DNA from: Tetrapyrgos nigripes
Lineage: Eukaryota; Basidiomycota; Agaricomycetes; Agaricales; Campanellaceae
Assembly (NCBI GenBank): GCA_013368315.1
Contig: JAACJM010000226.1
Coordinates: 62,001-126,000 of the forward strand
Direction of reading: 5' to 3'
DNA length: 64,000 bases
Positions 32,245 through 44,834 of the stretch are shown here, piece after piece. The first letter of the stretch is position 1. The number at the start of each line of letters is the position of its first letter. The position numbers and the translations under genes are program-made. The notes under the pieces are model-generated. The model saw only the letters and a list, made by a program, of their open reading frames with translations, made no database searches and was not told where the DNA came from.

Positions 32245-32800
32245 ATGGAAGGTATATATTTCAACATCAATGAAGAAACGTCATCAGGTTCCTCTCAAGC
32301 AGAGGTTGTACCAATCCACCCTCCAGCCAATGTGGAGCTCACAGTGAAAACAGCAGGGTGGGATGAACATCAACAAAAAGAATATCGGGTAAGCACTCGT
32401 GCTCCACCCTTGCATAGTTGCTTATCTCTCATTCAGGGGATTGCCAGGGCAGCAATTAAAAAGTATCTTGACACGACCTTGAACTTGAACAATCAAAACC
32501 AGCTCGCGAAGGAAAAGGCCAGGAACCATGTCAGTGCTGCATTTAATTGTACTGTTCAAGCTATATTGATTGGTCTTACAGATAGAGGATGCTATAGAGT
32601 TATTCAGAGATCATGCAGATCATTGGGGCGCTGATCTCCTTCTCAGAGATCAGCTGAAGACTATGAAGGATACAGAAGCAGCCAGGGTGAGGAGGACGGA
32701 TAAAGGGAAAGATGGGCAAGGAGATGGGGGGGTTTGTGGAAAAGGTGGTGGTGCATCCCAGGGTAACGGGCGGCCTTCCAGAAAGAAGGGTTCTTCCTAA
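32245..32800 (+). CDS. Hypothetical three-exon gene, 152 residues
   Basis: Three exons join perfectly in phase 0: 32245-32388 (donor GTAAGC), 32437-32529 (acceptor TTCAG, donor GTCAGT) and 32582-32800 (acceptor TTACAG). The product begins MEGIYFNINEETSSGSSQAE, has a helical middle (ARAAIKKYLDTTLNLNNQNQ, IEDAIELFRDHADHWGADLL) and ends in a Lys/Gly/Arg-rich low-complexity tail. The middle resembles short helical proteins I associate with Agaricomycete multicopy families, without a named domain. The clean phase-0 junctions are the main reason to believe the gene is real. Confidence 0.55.
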
Positions 32801-32814
32801 TTTCGACTCCAACA

Positions 32815-34255
32815 TTCCCTTTGACCAATAGTACTATGCCTAATTGTCTATGATCGTGTTCTCTCTGGCTGGGCTTTTAAGCTTCATGTAGTTCTTTTGG
32901 TGATCCTGAGTCAACATGACGCAATGCATCAATTTCTGCATCTGATGGTCCTGACGCATTGGTAGCACTCGACCGTGTCTCTTGTTATCTTCACACTAGT
33001 CATCTGACTTATCGAAGAATGAGAAGGCAGCTGTTCTCTTCACGCTAGTCATCTGACTAACGAGAAGGAGGCAGCTGTTCTTATTGTTATCTTCACGCTA
33101 GTCACTGAGCATGCGTCAAATCTCATTTTCTCAAGCCACTGAGAGGTACGACTTGTCATATTCCTCTTCCCATATTCCTCTTCCTTCTCCTGAAATCGCA
33201 GCAGGCTGCACCTCAATCTTCCACTCGTTAACTTCACAAAAATGACATGTACCACATACAATGTCAATGATGTATGTTCTTACTTTCATCGATGATACTC
33301 ATGTAAACTGATTCGGTATAGGCATCTCATGTCTTTAATGTTGTTGCCATCAGGATATCCACCACATCTTCGAAACATCTTGTCCGAGTCCCGACCATCT
33401 CCTCACGGCCACCCAGGTTGCATCAAGTCGAACGGATGCCGTTGCTTGAGCATCAATTAGAATCTTGGCCATTTCTCCAGCCGTGGTGTACCGAAAAACA
33501 CGGTTTCAGTTATTCTTCAGACGACACAAACGCCTCCCTGTAAATCCAGCTCTCTTCGTTCATGGGGACATCATCATTATGCGAGTTGGCAAGAAGAATG
33601 CCCAGAACATTGTCAATCTCCAGAAGGGAGATGCCAAAAAGGGTCAGTATTGTGCTTTTGCTTTCGAAGACATTGCTTACATGCTGCTTCACAGCTTTGC
33701 TCCTCATCTCCAGTGGTTCCAGGAGTGTCATGGGCAACAACTACCTTAGTTGCTTCAATTGTAGAGTTGAATGTACCGTACATCAATAATGAGGTTCTCA
33801 TTCTAAAACGTTGAACAATGTGTATATGCGGTCACCTCCTTGTGTACAGAACCAAATTCACACTTCTGGCCAGAATCGTGTGTGAACTCTCCATTTGTCT
33901 TCCGGTGCCAAGTCGGGGAAATGATGAACGTGTATTCGTTATCATCCCATCACCTTGTAGGTTCTAGGGCTCAAACCTCGAGAACTGATTCCACATGCTC
34001 GCTCTAGGGAATTTTTGATCCTAAAAATGGAGGACATTTGGTGCTTTCATCAGCCCTTTTTGTTCTCTAAGTCTCCAATTATCTTCTTGCCCCAAGATGA
34101 GTCAGGTGTGTAGCACATTTTCCGTACTGAGAACCTACTTTTAATAACCCCTCTTCGTGCAGTTACACCTCATACGGCCTGGTGCCCCAGCTGAAATCGA
34201 CCACAGTCATTACCCGTTCCTTTTCAACCCTATTTTTCTACTTTAATAATGTTTT
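32815..34255. other. Mostly noncoding, with a small tandem repeat
   Basis: At about 32984-33110 the phrase CTTCACACTAGTCATCTGACT and relatives, with GAGAAGGAGGCAGCTGTTCT, recur about three times at roughly 55-bp spacing. Open frames at 33465-33789 occur on both strands without splice support. Not recognised. Confidence 0.35.
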
Positions 34256-34258
34256 ATC

Positions 34259-36655
34259 ATGAGCAACGATGGCCCCGCTGGCAGTTCATCTTCTGGAGCA
34301 AAGGTATGGGAATACAATTGTCTCCTGAAACCGAGAAATGATTTTCTACCACACAGGAGCTCCCAGCTCTGCCTCCGGCTTCATCAAGATACAATGTTCT
34401 CTCATACTTCATGGGACCAACAACATCTGACGAAAACCATCTGAATGAAACTCAGTCGTCCAACAGACAATCCATACCCTTATCCTGTAAACACGGAGTC
34501 GAAGTCAATGATGACGAAGTTGGACCTGACAGGAACATTGGGCCCCATGGAGAAAAATTTCGCGCTGGGGCAGGACTGACCCAAGAAGATTTCAACAAGG
34601 TGAGTGGTTACCAACTGCACATAGGCAGTGACTTACAATGTTCTCAGGAGCGCGCAGCAAAAGAAAAACTGGAGCTTGCCCTCAAAGAAGCCAACAATGA
34701 TCTATCTTTCCAAAGAAGCGAGATATCAAAGTTGAATCAATGCAGTGGGATGTGGACGATGAACTGGTACGTGAAGCAGGTCGTTTCCTCTTGTTACTTT
34801 TTCTCTTTTTCTCGTTTCTGTAGTACTGATAGGTCCTTTTTACAAGCAATCACAACTCCAAGAAGCATGACAACAGTACGAAATTCTTCAGGAGACCGCT
34901 TCAGGCTACCATGATCTGTATAGCCAGTCGGAGTGAGCATTCACCACCATATTTCGTGATGGCTACCTGAGATACCAATTCCTTTAGCGAACTGGGATGG
35001 AGCAGATGGTATGCTGTTTTCAGATAGCTCCAATCTGTGAGACTGATTCTTAACTCATATCAGTGCAGTCAATTTGCTGAAGATGTTCAAAAAGTCCGCC
35101 AAGACTTGGTGAGTGCCTCCTTAACTTAGACATAGCTCGAGACTGATCCTCAACTCATGTGACCTCATAACAGTCCACTCAATTCGCTGTCGAAATACAA
35201 AAAGCCCAGCAGGACTTGGTGAGTGCTTCTTTAGCCTGTTTTGATAGAGGTTGACGACGTGATATTGTCAGCTACAAAAGGACAACGAGATACAAACTCT
35301 CCAAGCCAAACCCAAACACTCAGCTCAATCGCCACCCTTGTCCCAATCTCAAAGTCGCGGCAACAATCGGGATGTAGACATGGATCGTCCTCAGGTTACT
35401 TCTACCCCTCCTCTCTATTCGGGAACTGCTCCTGTCAGCAGATCAACCACCTCTGATTCCGTCCCCGCTAGCGCTGCTCCTACCGCAGCACTCTTTCGAG
35501 AGTTCACAGGCGATATCAAACAACTCCTACAAAACTCGCAGACTCCACCGGCCTCCGCACAAGGGACACCCACGTCCGCAGCCAAACGTCGTGGGAAGCG
35601 TGCAATGAAGCAGGGCAGCTATGGCCATAAAATGGAGCTGAAGAAGACGGCTTATGATGTTTTGTCCCCCAAAATCTGTTGTTGCCTGCCCAGACCCGAC
35701 GCTCACTGTTGTCCCAAGACTGATATCCTCGATGAGTTCAAGGAACTTTGCGGGATCAAGACTCTTCACAGCGGCGATTATCAACCTGTCGACAAAGAAA
35801 TCGCTCTCAGTCACCTTATCGGAACTCACACTGGTCCCCAGGGTGAACTCCAGTATTCTCTCTACTTTGGCGAGAATTAGAAACAGATCCCATGGAACAA
35901 GATCATTGTCTCAAACATGGCTGCGGCAGTATTTGGAGCGTTAGACAATGTGGGGAAGACGGTTGACTTGTCGTCAGAAGTAATGCAAGCTATCATTTGG
36001 AGTTTCGTGGTGCAGGTCCAGAGTGCATACAAGAGGTCTCTTCCTCGTGCAGATGAAAACGAGGCAGAAGCTGATGCTCGAGTAAAAGAGTATAGAGACT
36101 ACACAAATGATAGGATGAGGGTCCGCTCCCGCAAGATACAGGTGAGTTTTCGGACAGTTTTCACTGCAGTCTGCAGAGTTTGCTTATCTTACTATGCAGA
36201 AACTCAACAAGCGTCATGAGCACATCAAACAGGTCCTTGAGGTTAATGATCATCTGGAGTATCGAATTGGGCAAGTTCTCCTTGATGACCTCGACATTGA
36301 CGGTCAATCCTCCGAATATACAGATGACGAGAACCCAGCCGGATTTAAGGTTCTTGTTCTAAAGTACAGGCACAAGGCTATTGGCCCCATTCTCCATGGC
36401 ATTGACATGCAAGGTGCGGCTTTGTCGATGAAGCAAATCGGATTCTGCAAGCGCCTTCCTGCATCCAAGAAGCACCGCTATACAGAGCAGGAGTCTACTA
36501 GCCAGATCATGAAACGTTTACCTCGTTACTGCTACGATGATGCGTTCTTCAACAAACTATCGGGTCCCACCAAGGAAACTTTAGACATCTCAGACAAGCA
36601 ATACCCTCAATTTGATCAGTGGGTTGCCTTGCATAGCGTTGGACTTGGAGGCAGG
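34259..36655 (+). CDS. Multi-exon Agaricomycete protein of unknown function, 3' end hit by a transposon
   Basis: Starts ATG 34259 (MSNDGPAGSSSSGAK), donor GTATGG at 34303, then an exon from 34357 reading ELPALPPASSRYNVLSYF. A coiled-coil region follows (KEKLELALKEANNDL and short exons between 34900 and 35290), then a Ser/Pro/Thr linker (35340-35570). A basic patch, KRRGKRAMKQ, precedes a structured region from about 35600. Further exons: about 35915-36139 (MAAAVFGALDNVG, KRSLPRADENEAEADARVKE) and, after an intron ending CAG, 36200-36655 (KLNKRHEHIKQVLEV, DLDIDGQSSEYTDDENPAGF, YCYDDAFFNKLSGPT, DQWVALHSVGLGGR). An in-frame TAG at 35878-35880 must be avoided by splicing or is a lesion. The frame meets the 12.3-kb element after codon AGG (36653-36655). 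The sequence beyond the element continues GTC TGA, so the native protein ended one codon later. Confidence 0.5.
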
Positions 36656-37738
36656 CACTGGGTGCAAATACCCGTAAATACATCGTCATACTGTGATATT
36701 ACTGAAGACTTACTCAGTGCCAATCAGTTTGTAAATCCCCATGTATTATGGAAGTATTATGTTAAAGCCAAAATTTCACAGCAATTCCATAAGGTTTCTG
36801 TAAGTCAGGGTGTATTACTGGGGTCTTTCTATGTGAGATTCTGTCACAGTAATACATACTACAATACCATTGAGAAATACAGAAACATTTTGTTGTGACA
36901 CAGAGTCACAGTATGTCATAGAGTAATACAGCCTGGATTTATAGAAGACTTACACAAATGAAATACTGTAAATACACTGTCATACTATGACATTACTAAA
37001 GACTTACTTAGTGCCAATCAATTGTATATCTCTGTGTATTACAGAAGTATTACAGAAGTATTACAGAAAAGCAAAAATTTCACAACAGTTCCATAAGGAT
37101 TCTGTAAATCAAGTTGTATTACTAGGATTTTTCAATGTGACATTCTGTCACAGTAAGACATAGCATAATACCATTAAGATATACAGAGATATCTTGATGT
37201 GACACATGGTCACAGTATGTCATATAGTAAGACTGGCCAGTTTTACAGAAGATTTATGAGATTAAAAGCTATAGTAAATCACAAGAAATTGTCATTGTAT
37301 TTATCATAGATTTACTGAGTGACAAAATGGTAACAGAAATGGATCAATAAAATCAGGTGTATTATGGAAGCTTTATGGAATCCAAAATATTTCCATAGAA
37401 TGTCATAAGTTCACAGAAAAGTCTTACACCAAGATGGAATACATATAGTATCCTGGATATGCTGAAAGAGTTAAAGTATGACCCCTGTAAGTCAAGGGGA
37501 ATTATTTTAAATTTATTGAATAGCAGGTATTCCATAAATCTTGGGTAAATCATATGGACTTACATAAGATATATATAGAGACGGGAGTTCATAAAATGAT
37601 AGTGTAAGAGTGCAAGTCTTACTGTAGATTTATGGAATCACAAGTCAAATTTTTGAAGATAGTGAAGGTGTACAAAAGGTATACAAAATGTGGGGAGGTG
37701 CTGTGACAGTGCTGTGAGCTTGTGAAGAATATCATTGT
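36656..37738 (+). repeat. Left terminal inverted arm of the 12.3-kb element
   Basis: Unique-sequence arm rich in GTATTAC, TTACAG and GTCACAGTA motifs. It is internally duplicated: the blocks around 36680-36900 and 36966-37200 are diverged repeats of each other (ACTGTAAATAC, GACTTACT(C/T)AGTGCCAATCA, TATTA...GGAAGTATTA). Repeated subterminal motifs are where CACTA transposition proteins typically bind; a role here is inferred. Confidence 0.85.
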
Positions 37739-38923
37739 CATGAAGGTGTCACAAAAGTGTCATGAAGGTATCATGAAAGTGTTGCAAAGGTGTCATGAAG
37801 ATGTCATGAAGATGTCATGAAGGTGTTGTGAAGGTGTTGCAAAGGTGTTGCAAAGGTGTCATGAAGGTGTCGTGAAGGTGTCATGAAGGTGTCGTGAAGG
37901 TGTCGTGAAGGTGTCATGAAGGTGTTGCAAAGGTGTTGCAAAGGTGTTGCAAAGGTGTCATGAAGATGTCGCCGAAGGTGCCGTGAGGGTGTTGCAAAGG
38001 TTTGGTGAAGGTATCATGAAGGTATTGGGAAGGTGTCACGAAGGTATCGTGAAGATGTTGCAAAGGTATCAGGAAGGTGTCGTGAAGTTATCATGAAGGT
38101 GTCATGAAGATGTCATGAAGGTGTGGTGAAGGGGTCGCGAAGGTGTCAGAAAGGTATTGGAAAGGTGTTGTGAAGACGTCGTGAAGGTGTGGTGAAGGGT
38201 TGCGAAAATGTGATGGAGGTAGCATGAAGGTGTTGTGAAGGTATCGGGAAGGTGTCGCAAAGGTGTCATGAAGATGTCGTGAAGGTGTCATGAGGGTGTT
38301 GCAAAGGTTTGGTGAAGGTAGCATGAAGGTATTGGGAAGGTGTCATGAAAGTATCATGAAGGTGTTGCAAAGGTATCGGGAAGGTGTTGCAAAGGTATTG
38401 TGAAGGTGTCATGAAGGGGTTGCAAAGGTGTCGCAAAGGTGTCGTGAAGGTATCACAAAGGTGTCACAAAGATGTCGCTGAAGGTATCATGAAGGTGTCG
38501 TGAAGATGTCGCGAAGGTATCATGAAGGTATTGAGAAGATGTCAGGAAGGTATCAGGAAGGTGTCATGAAGATGTCATGAAGGTATCGTGAAGGTATCAG
38601 GCAGGTGTCATGAAGGTATCCTGAAGGTATGGGGAAGGTGTTGTGAAGGTATGGGGAAGGTGTTGTGAAGGTGTTGGGAAGGTGTCTGAAGGTATTGTGA
38701 AGGTGTCATGAAGATGTCATGAAGGTGTGGTGAAGGAGTGTCATGAAGATGCCATGAAGGGGTCGTGAAGGTGTCATGAAGGTGTTGCAAAGGTTTTGTG
38801 AAGGTGTCATGAAGGTATTGGGAAGGTGTCATGAAGGTATCATGAAGGTGTTATGAAGATGTCACGAAGGTATCGTGAAAGTGGCGTGAAGGTGTCATGA
38901 AGATGTCATGAAGATGTCATGAA
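37739..38923 (+). repeat. 11-bp minisatellite, left tract
   Basis: About 107 head-to-tail units with consensus GGTGTCATGAA and common variants GGTGTTGCAAA, GGTATCGTGAA and GGTATTGGGAA; GGT and AA are nearly fixed and the middle varies between purine and pyrimidine transitions. It continues after the nested element at 42613-42834 in the same orientation. Confidence 0.9.
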
Positions 38924-41900
38924 CACTGGAGGCAAATCCCTGTAAATCATCTGCCATACAGAGGTATTACAGTGACCATACAACAAGTCATTCAATAAGT
39001 AATCCACCTTGTATTACAGAGGTATTACAGAGAGAAGAATTTTCCAGAGCAATGCTGTAAGACTGCTGTAAGAGAAGTTGTATTACAGGGACATTTCAGA
39101 GGCCAAATCCCTGTATATCCAGTGCCCTACATAGGGATTACAGCAAACTTACACCAAGCCATTCAACAAGTATTCTGCCTTGGATTACAGAAGTATTACA
39201 GAGAGAAGAAATTTTGGGAACAATGCTGTAAGACTGCTGTAAGACAAGTTGGATTACAGGAACATTTCAGAGTGACATGGTGTCACAGTAATACATTAGG
39301 TAATACAACCAAGAAATACAGAAGTATTTCAGTGTGACAAAAGTGTGCAGGTAGCATCCAGAGTGCGTGCAGGTTGCATCCAGAGTGCGCACAGGTTGCA
39401 TCCAGAGTGTGCGCAGGTTGGGTCCAGGGTGCGCGCAGGTTGGGTCCAGATTGCGCGCAGGTTGGGTCCAGATTGTGCGCACCCTGGACGCAACGTGCAC
39501 GCACCCTGGACCCAACCTGCGCGCAACCTGCACGCACTCTGGGCGCAACCTGCACGCACTCTGGACGCAACCTGCGCGCACTCTGGGCGCAACCTGCGTG
39601 CACTCTGGGCGCAACCTGCACGCACTCTGGACGCAACCTGCGCGCACTCTGGACGCAACCTGCGCACAATCTAGACGCAACCTGCGCGCACTCTGGACAC
39701 AACCTGCATGCACCCTGGACGCAACCTGCGCGCACTCTGGACGCAACCTGCGCACACTCTGGACGCAACCTGTGCGCACTCTGGGCGCAACCTGCATGCA
39801 CTCTGGACGCAACCTGCGCGCACTCTGGACGCAACCTGCGCGCACTCTGGGCACCACCTGCACGCACCCTGGACACAACCTGGGCGCACCGTGGACGCAA
39901 CCTGGACGCAACCTGCACGGGGCGCAACCTGCGCGCACTCTGGACGCAACCTGCGCGCACCCTGGACGCAACCTGCGCGCACCCTGGACGCAACCTGCGC
40001 ACACTCTGGACACAACCTGCGTGCACTCTGGACGCAACCTGCGTGCACTCTGGGCGCAACCTGCGCGCACCCTGGACGCAACCTGCGCGCACCCTGGACG
40101 CAACCTGCGCACACCCTGGACACAACCTGCGCGCACTCTGGACGCAACCTGCGCGCACTCTGGACGCAACCTGCACGCACTCTGGGCGCAACCTGCACGC
40201 ACTCTGGGCGCAACCTGCGCGCACTCTGGACGCAACCTGCACGCACTCTGGGCGCAACCTGCGCGCACCCTGGACGCAACCTGCATGCACCCTGGATGCA
40301 ACCTGCGCGCACTCTGGACGCAACCTGCACGCACCCTGGACGCAACCTGCGCACACCCTGGACGCAACCTGCACGCACTCTGGACACAACCTGCGCGCAC
40401 TCTGGACGCAACCTGCGTGCACTCTGGGCGCACCCTGGACGCAACCTGCGCGCACTCTGGATGCAACCTGCGCGCACTCTGGATGCAACCTGCGCACACT
40501 CTGGGCGCAACCTGCGCACACCCTGGACGCAACCTGCACGCACCCTGGACGCAACCTGTGTGCACCCTGGACGCAACCTGCGCGGACTCGGGACGCAACC
40601 TGCGCGCACTCTGAACGCAACCTGTGTGCACTCTGGATGCAACCTGCGCGCACTCTGGGCGCAACCTGCGCGCACCCTGGACGCAACCTGGGCGCACCCT
40701 GGACGCAACCTGCGTGCACTCTGGATGCAACCTGCACGCACCCTGGACGCAACCTGCGCGCACTCTGGATGCCACCTGCGGGCACAGATGCAACCTGCGT
40801 GCACTCTGGGCGCAACCTGCGCGCACTCTGGGCGCAACCTGCACGCACTCTGGACGCAACCTGCACACACTCTGGACGCAACCTGCACGCACTCTGGACA
40901 CAACCTTCACGCACTCTGGACGCAACGCACTCTGGGCGCAACCTGCGCGCACCCTGGACGCAACCTGCATGCACCCTGGATGCAACCTGCGCGCACTCTG
41001 GACGCAACCTGCACGCACCCTGGACGCAACCTGCGCACACCCTGGACGCAACCTGCATGCACTCTGGACACAACCTGCGCGCACTCTGGACGCAACCTGC
41101 GCGCACTCTGGACGCAACCTGCGCGCACTCTGGATGCAACCTGCGCACACTCTGGGCGCAACCTGCGCACACCCTGGACGCAACCTGCACGCACCCTGGA
41201 CGCAACCTGTGTGCACCCTGGACGCAACCTGCGCGGACTCGGGACGCAACCTGCGCGCACTCTGAACGCAACCTGTGTGCACTCTGGATGCAACCTGCGC
41301 GCACTCTGGGCGCAACCTGCGCGCACCCTGGACGCAACCTGGGCGCACCCTGGACGCAACCTGCGTGCACTCTGGATGCAACCTGCACGCACCCTGGACG
41401 CAACCTGCGCGCACTCTGGATGCCACCTGCGGGCACAGATGCAACCTGCGCGGACTCTGGGTGCAACCTGCGTGCACTCTGGGCGCAACCTGCGCGCACT
41501 CTGGGCGCAACCTGCACGCACTCTGGACGCAACCTGCACACACTCTGGACACAACCTGCACGCACTCTGGACACAACCTTCACGCACTCTGGACGCAACC
41601 TGCGCGCACTCTGGGCGCAACCTGCACGCACTCTGGGCGCAACCTGCGCGCACCCTGGATGCAACCTGCATGCACCCTGGACGCAACCTGCACGCACTCT
41701 GGGCGCAACCTGTGCGCACTCTGGACGCAACCTGCACGCACCCTGGACGCAACCTGCACGCACTCTGGACGCAACCTGCGCGCACCCTGGACGCAACCTG
41801 CGCGCACCCTGGACGCAACCTGCGCGCACCCTGGACGCAACCTGCACGCACTCTGGGCGCAACCTGGGCGCACTCTGGACGCAACCTGTGCGCACCCTGG

Positions 41901-42612
41901 ACGCAACCTGCGCGCACCCTGGACGCAACCTGCGCGCACTCTGGGCGCGACCTGCGCGCACTCTGGACGCAAGCACTCTGGACGCAACCTGCACGCACTC
42001 TGGACACAACCTTCACGCACTCTGGACGCAACCTGCACACACTTGTGCGCACTCTGGACGCAACCTGCACGCAACCTGCGCGCACTCTGGACGCAACCTG
42101 CGCACACTCTGGGCGCAACCTGCACGCACTCTGGACGCAACCTGCGCGCACTCTGGACGCAACCTGCGCGCACTCTGGACGCCACCTGCGCACTTTTGTC
42201 ACACTGAAATACTTCTGTATTTCTTGGCTGTATTACCTAATGTATTACTGTGACATCATGTCACTCTGAAATTTTCCTGTAATCCAACTTGTCTTACAGC
42301 AGTCTTACAGCATTGCTCCCAAAATTTCTTCTCTCTGTAATACTTCTGTAATCCAAGGCAGAATACTTGTTGAATGGCTTGGTGTAAGTTTGCTGTAATC
42401 CCTATGTAGGGCACCGGATATACAGGGATTTGGCCTCTGAAATCTCCCTGTAATACAACTTGTCTTACAGCAGTCTTACAGCATTGATCTGGAAAATTCT
42501 TCTCTCTGTAATACCTCTGTAATACAAGGTGGATTACTTATTGAATGACTTGTTGTAAGGTCACTGTAATACCTCTGTATGGCAGATGATTTACAGGGAT
42601 TTGCCTCCAGTG
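38924..42612. mobile_element. Nested CACTA-like element, 3.69 kb, filled with a 22-bp satellite
   Basis: Ends are CACTGGAGGCAAATCCC on both strands (left 38924, right ending 42612), with inverted arms of about 400 bp (38924-39345 and 42193-42612) that also contain internally duplicated GTATTACAG-rich sequence. The flanks GAA at 38921-38923 and 42613-42615 are a 3-bp target duplication lying within the 11-bp minisatellite of the outer element. The terminal sequence is related to that of the outer element (CACTGG-x-GCAAAT-CC-GTAAAT in both), so they belong to one family. The interior is almost only the 22-bp satellite; no transposase. Confidence 0.88.
39346..42192. repeat. 22-bp GC-rich satellite array (2 x 11 bp)
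   Basis: Consensus CACTCTGGACGCAACCTGCG plus CG, i.e. two 11-bp halves, with CCCTGG for CTCTGG, GGGCGC for GGACGC and CACGCA for CGCGCA as frequent variants. The first about 135 bp (to about 39480) are inverted relative to the rest (about 123 units). Because 22 is not a multiple of 3 and the unit lacks stops in all six frames, very long ORFs run through on both strands with a 22-residue period; they are not genes. A 651-bp segment is duplicated inside the array. Confidence 0.93.
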
Positions 42613-43808
42613 GAAGGTGTTGCAAAGGTTTTGTGAAGGTGTCATGAAGGTGTTGCAAAGAAGGTATTGTGAAGGGGTCAGGAAGGTGCCATGAAGATGT
42701 TGTGAAGGTGTTGTGAAGGTGTTGCAAAGGTTTTGTGAAGGTGTTCTGAAGGCGTCCTGAAGGTGTGGTGAAGGGGTGTCGTGGTGAAGGTGTTGCGAAG
42801 ATGTCGTGAAGGTATCGTGAAGGTGCTGTGAAGTACCTTTTTGCTACCGACATCTTCATGACACCTTCACGATACCTTCATGATACCTTCCCGATTACTT
42901 CCCGATACCTTCATGACACCTTCACAAAACCTTTATGACATCTTTATGACACCTTCGTGACACCTTCACTACACCTTCACCACACCTTCATGATACCTTC
43001 ACAACACCTTCCCGATACCTTTGCAAAACCTTCACAATACCTTCCTGACACCTTCATGACACCTTTGTGACACCTTCACGACACCTTCACGACACCTTCA
43101 CGACATATTCATGACACCTTCACAATACCTTCAGACACCTTCCCAACACGACACCTTCGTGATACCTTCATGACACCACCTTCACAATACCTTCATGACA
43201 TCTTCACCACACCTTCACTACACCTGCACAACACCTTCCTGACACCTTCCCAACATCTTTCATGATACCTTCATGATACCTTCAGGACACCTTCACAATA
43301 CCTTCACAATACCTTCATGACACCTTCAGGACACCTTCCCGACATCTTCTGACACCTTCATGATACATACCTTCATGTCAACTTCACGAAACCTTTGCGA
43401 CACTTTCATGACACCTTTGTGACACCTTTGCAACACCTTCACAATACCTTTGCGACATCTTCATAACACCTTCACAATACCTTCATGACACCTTCCCAAT
43501 ACCTTCATGACACATTCACAAAACCTTTGCAACACCTTCATGACACCTTCATGACATCTTTATGACACCTTCACGACCCCTTCACGATACCTTTGTGACA
43601 CCTTTGTGACCCCTTCACGACATCTTCATGACACTCCTTCACCACACCTTCACGACATCTTCATGACACCTTCACAATACCCTTGCAACACCTTCACCAC
43701 ACCTTCATGACATCTTCATAACACCTTCCCAGTACCTTCACAACACCTTCCTGATACCTTCACAACACCTTCCCAATACCTTCACAACACCTTCCCAATA
43801 CCTTCACA
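42613..43808. repeat. 11-bp minisatellite with orientation switch at about 42835
   Basis: 42613-42834 continues the GGTGT... orientation. At GTACCTTTTTGCTAC (42833-42847) the tract flips to the complementary orientation (ACACCTTCATG...) and runs to 43808. The switch sequence recurs inverted at 45994-46010 (GTGGCAAAAAGGTAC). Confidence 0.85.
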
Positions 43809-44320
43809 ACTAGTCTGCTAGTTAACTTACAGGGCATGGCACCTGCAAAAAGTTATTACATAATCAGTGTCAGCACCTCAATGGCATGGACATTTTCCAC
43901 TCAAATTCAAGCATTTATTTACCAATGTATTAAGACCACTTTTCACAATATACCTATAAATTTTTAGTGCTAAAAATGCAGTGGAAATGGTACTTACTGA
44001 TACGGAAAACGTAGCAGCCAAAAACTTCACCCGGAAGTGGCTATGCACTCACGGAAATGAACTTTGCTTCATATTGCGGGCTCTGCTTCATTTTTGGTCG
44101 CGATTTTTGGTAGTTATACTTAGATACATCTGTAGGTAAGGTATATGAAATAAAATTTACCTAGTTGCAAGAGAAGTTCAAAAAAAAAGTCACCAAAAGC
44201 TTCATGAGAATTAAATATGATTAGCTAATAATTTTTTGTGGGTGCACACTCTAATAGATTACCACCAGACTACATACACACGACTATCTGTGTATCATCA
44301 GTCTGGTTCTCGAGACTACT
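43809..44320. other. Unique spacer inside the large element
   Basis: AT-rich, non-repetitive, no gene recognised. Followed by a short minisatellite patch at about 44320-44450. Confidence 0.4.
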
Positions 44321-44450
44321 TCACAACACCTTCCCGATACCTTTGCGACACCTTCACGATACCTGCACCACACCTTTCCAATACCTTCACTTCACAAAGC
44401 CTTTGCAACACCTTTATGACACCTTCCCAATACCTTCACTGTACTTTTGT

Positions 44451-44732
44451 TTAAAAAAGTAAGCAGAGCAGATACAGGATCATGGAATGTACTTTGACCA
44501 TTTCTTCTTGTTTATATCCATTAGTACCCTCATCATCTTGAACCAAAGTCTCGCCTTCATCCCAATGTCTGTTCTCACAATCACTGAGGTCTGGAAGTGA
44601 AGAAGGAGGAGCGTGATTATGGTTACATTTCATGTTGTTTCTGAAATATAAATATAGAAGAAGGGATAGGATGAAAAGGGAGAGGAGATCCAAGTTGGCA
44701 CCAACCATTGAGGTGATAGTTCGTGAAAGCAA
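44451..44732 (-). CDS. Hypothetical ORF with hydrophobic segment, inside the large element
   Basis: A 93-codon frame with a hydrophobic run (LDLLSLFILSLLLYLYF) at residues 14-30, an acidic Asp/Glu-rich middle and a second hydrophobic end. Not recognised; no splice or homology support. Confidence 0.25.
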   Translation of the reverse strand: MLSRTITSMVGANLDLLSLFILSLLLYLYFRNNMKCNHNHAPPSSLPDLSDCENRHWDEGETLVQDDEGTNGYKQEEMVKVHSMILYLLCLLF

Positions 44733-44834
44733 ACAAGTCGAAGCATGTCTGCATGTCTATAACTCTCTTGGGATCACGTGATGCCACCTGCTGGGTCCTA
44801 CTGTCCTAGGGGCTACTTGATGTGACTCTATCAT

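Noticed and set aside
33465..33801. Overlapping ORFs on both strands
   Set aside because: No splice sites, domain or codon pattern favours either strand.
37362..37553. 63-codon ORF in the inverted arm, repeated identically at 48024-48215
   Set aside because: The identity reflects arm homogeneity, not protein constraint; no domain and no third copy to test.
38091..38832. His/Thr/Pro/Ser-rich short ORFs in the 11-bp minisatellite (also at 42476-42859 and 45990-47794)
   Set aside because: By-products of the 11-bp unit (33-bp peptide period); not genes.
39283..42269. Very long overlapping ORFs (up to about 950 codons) on both strands rich in Cys, Arg, Ala, His and Thr
   Set aside because: The DNA is a 22-bp satellite lacking stop codons in every frame, so ORFs on both strands follow automatically. 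The peptide period of 22 residues is the 66-bp triple unit. No start context, intron or composition supports a protein.
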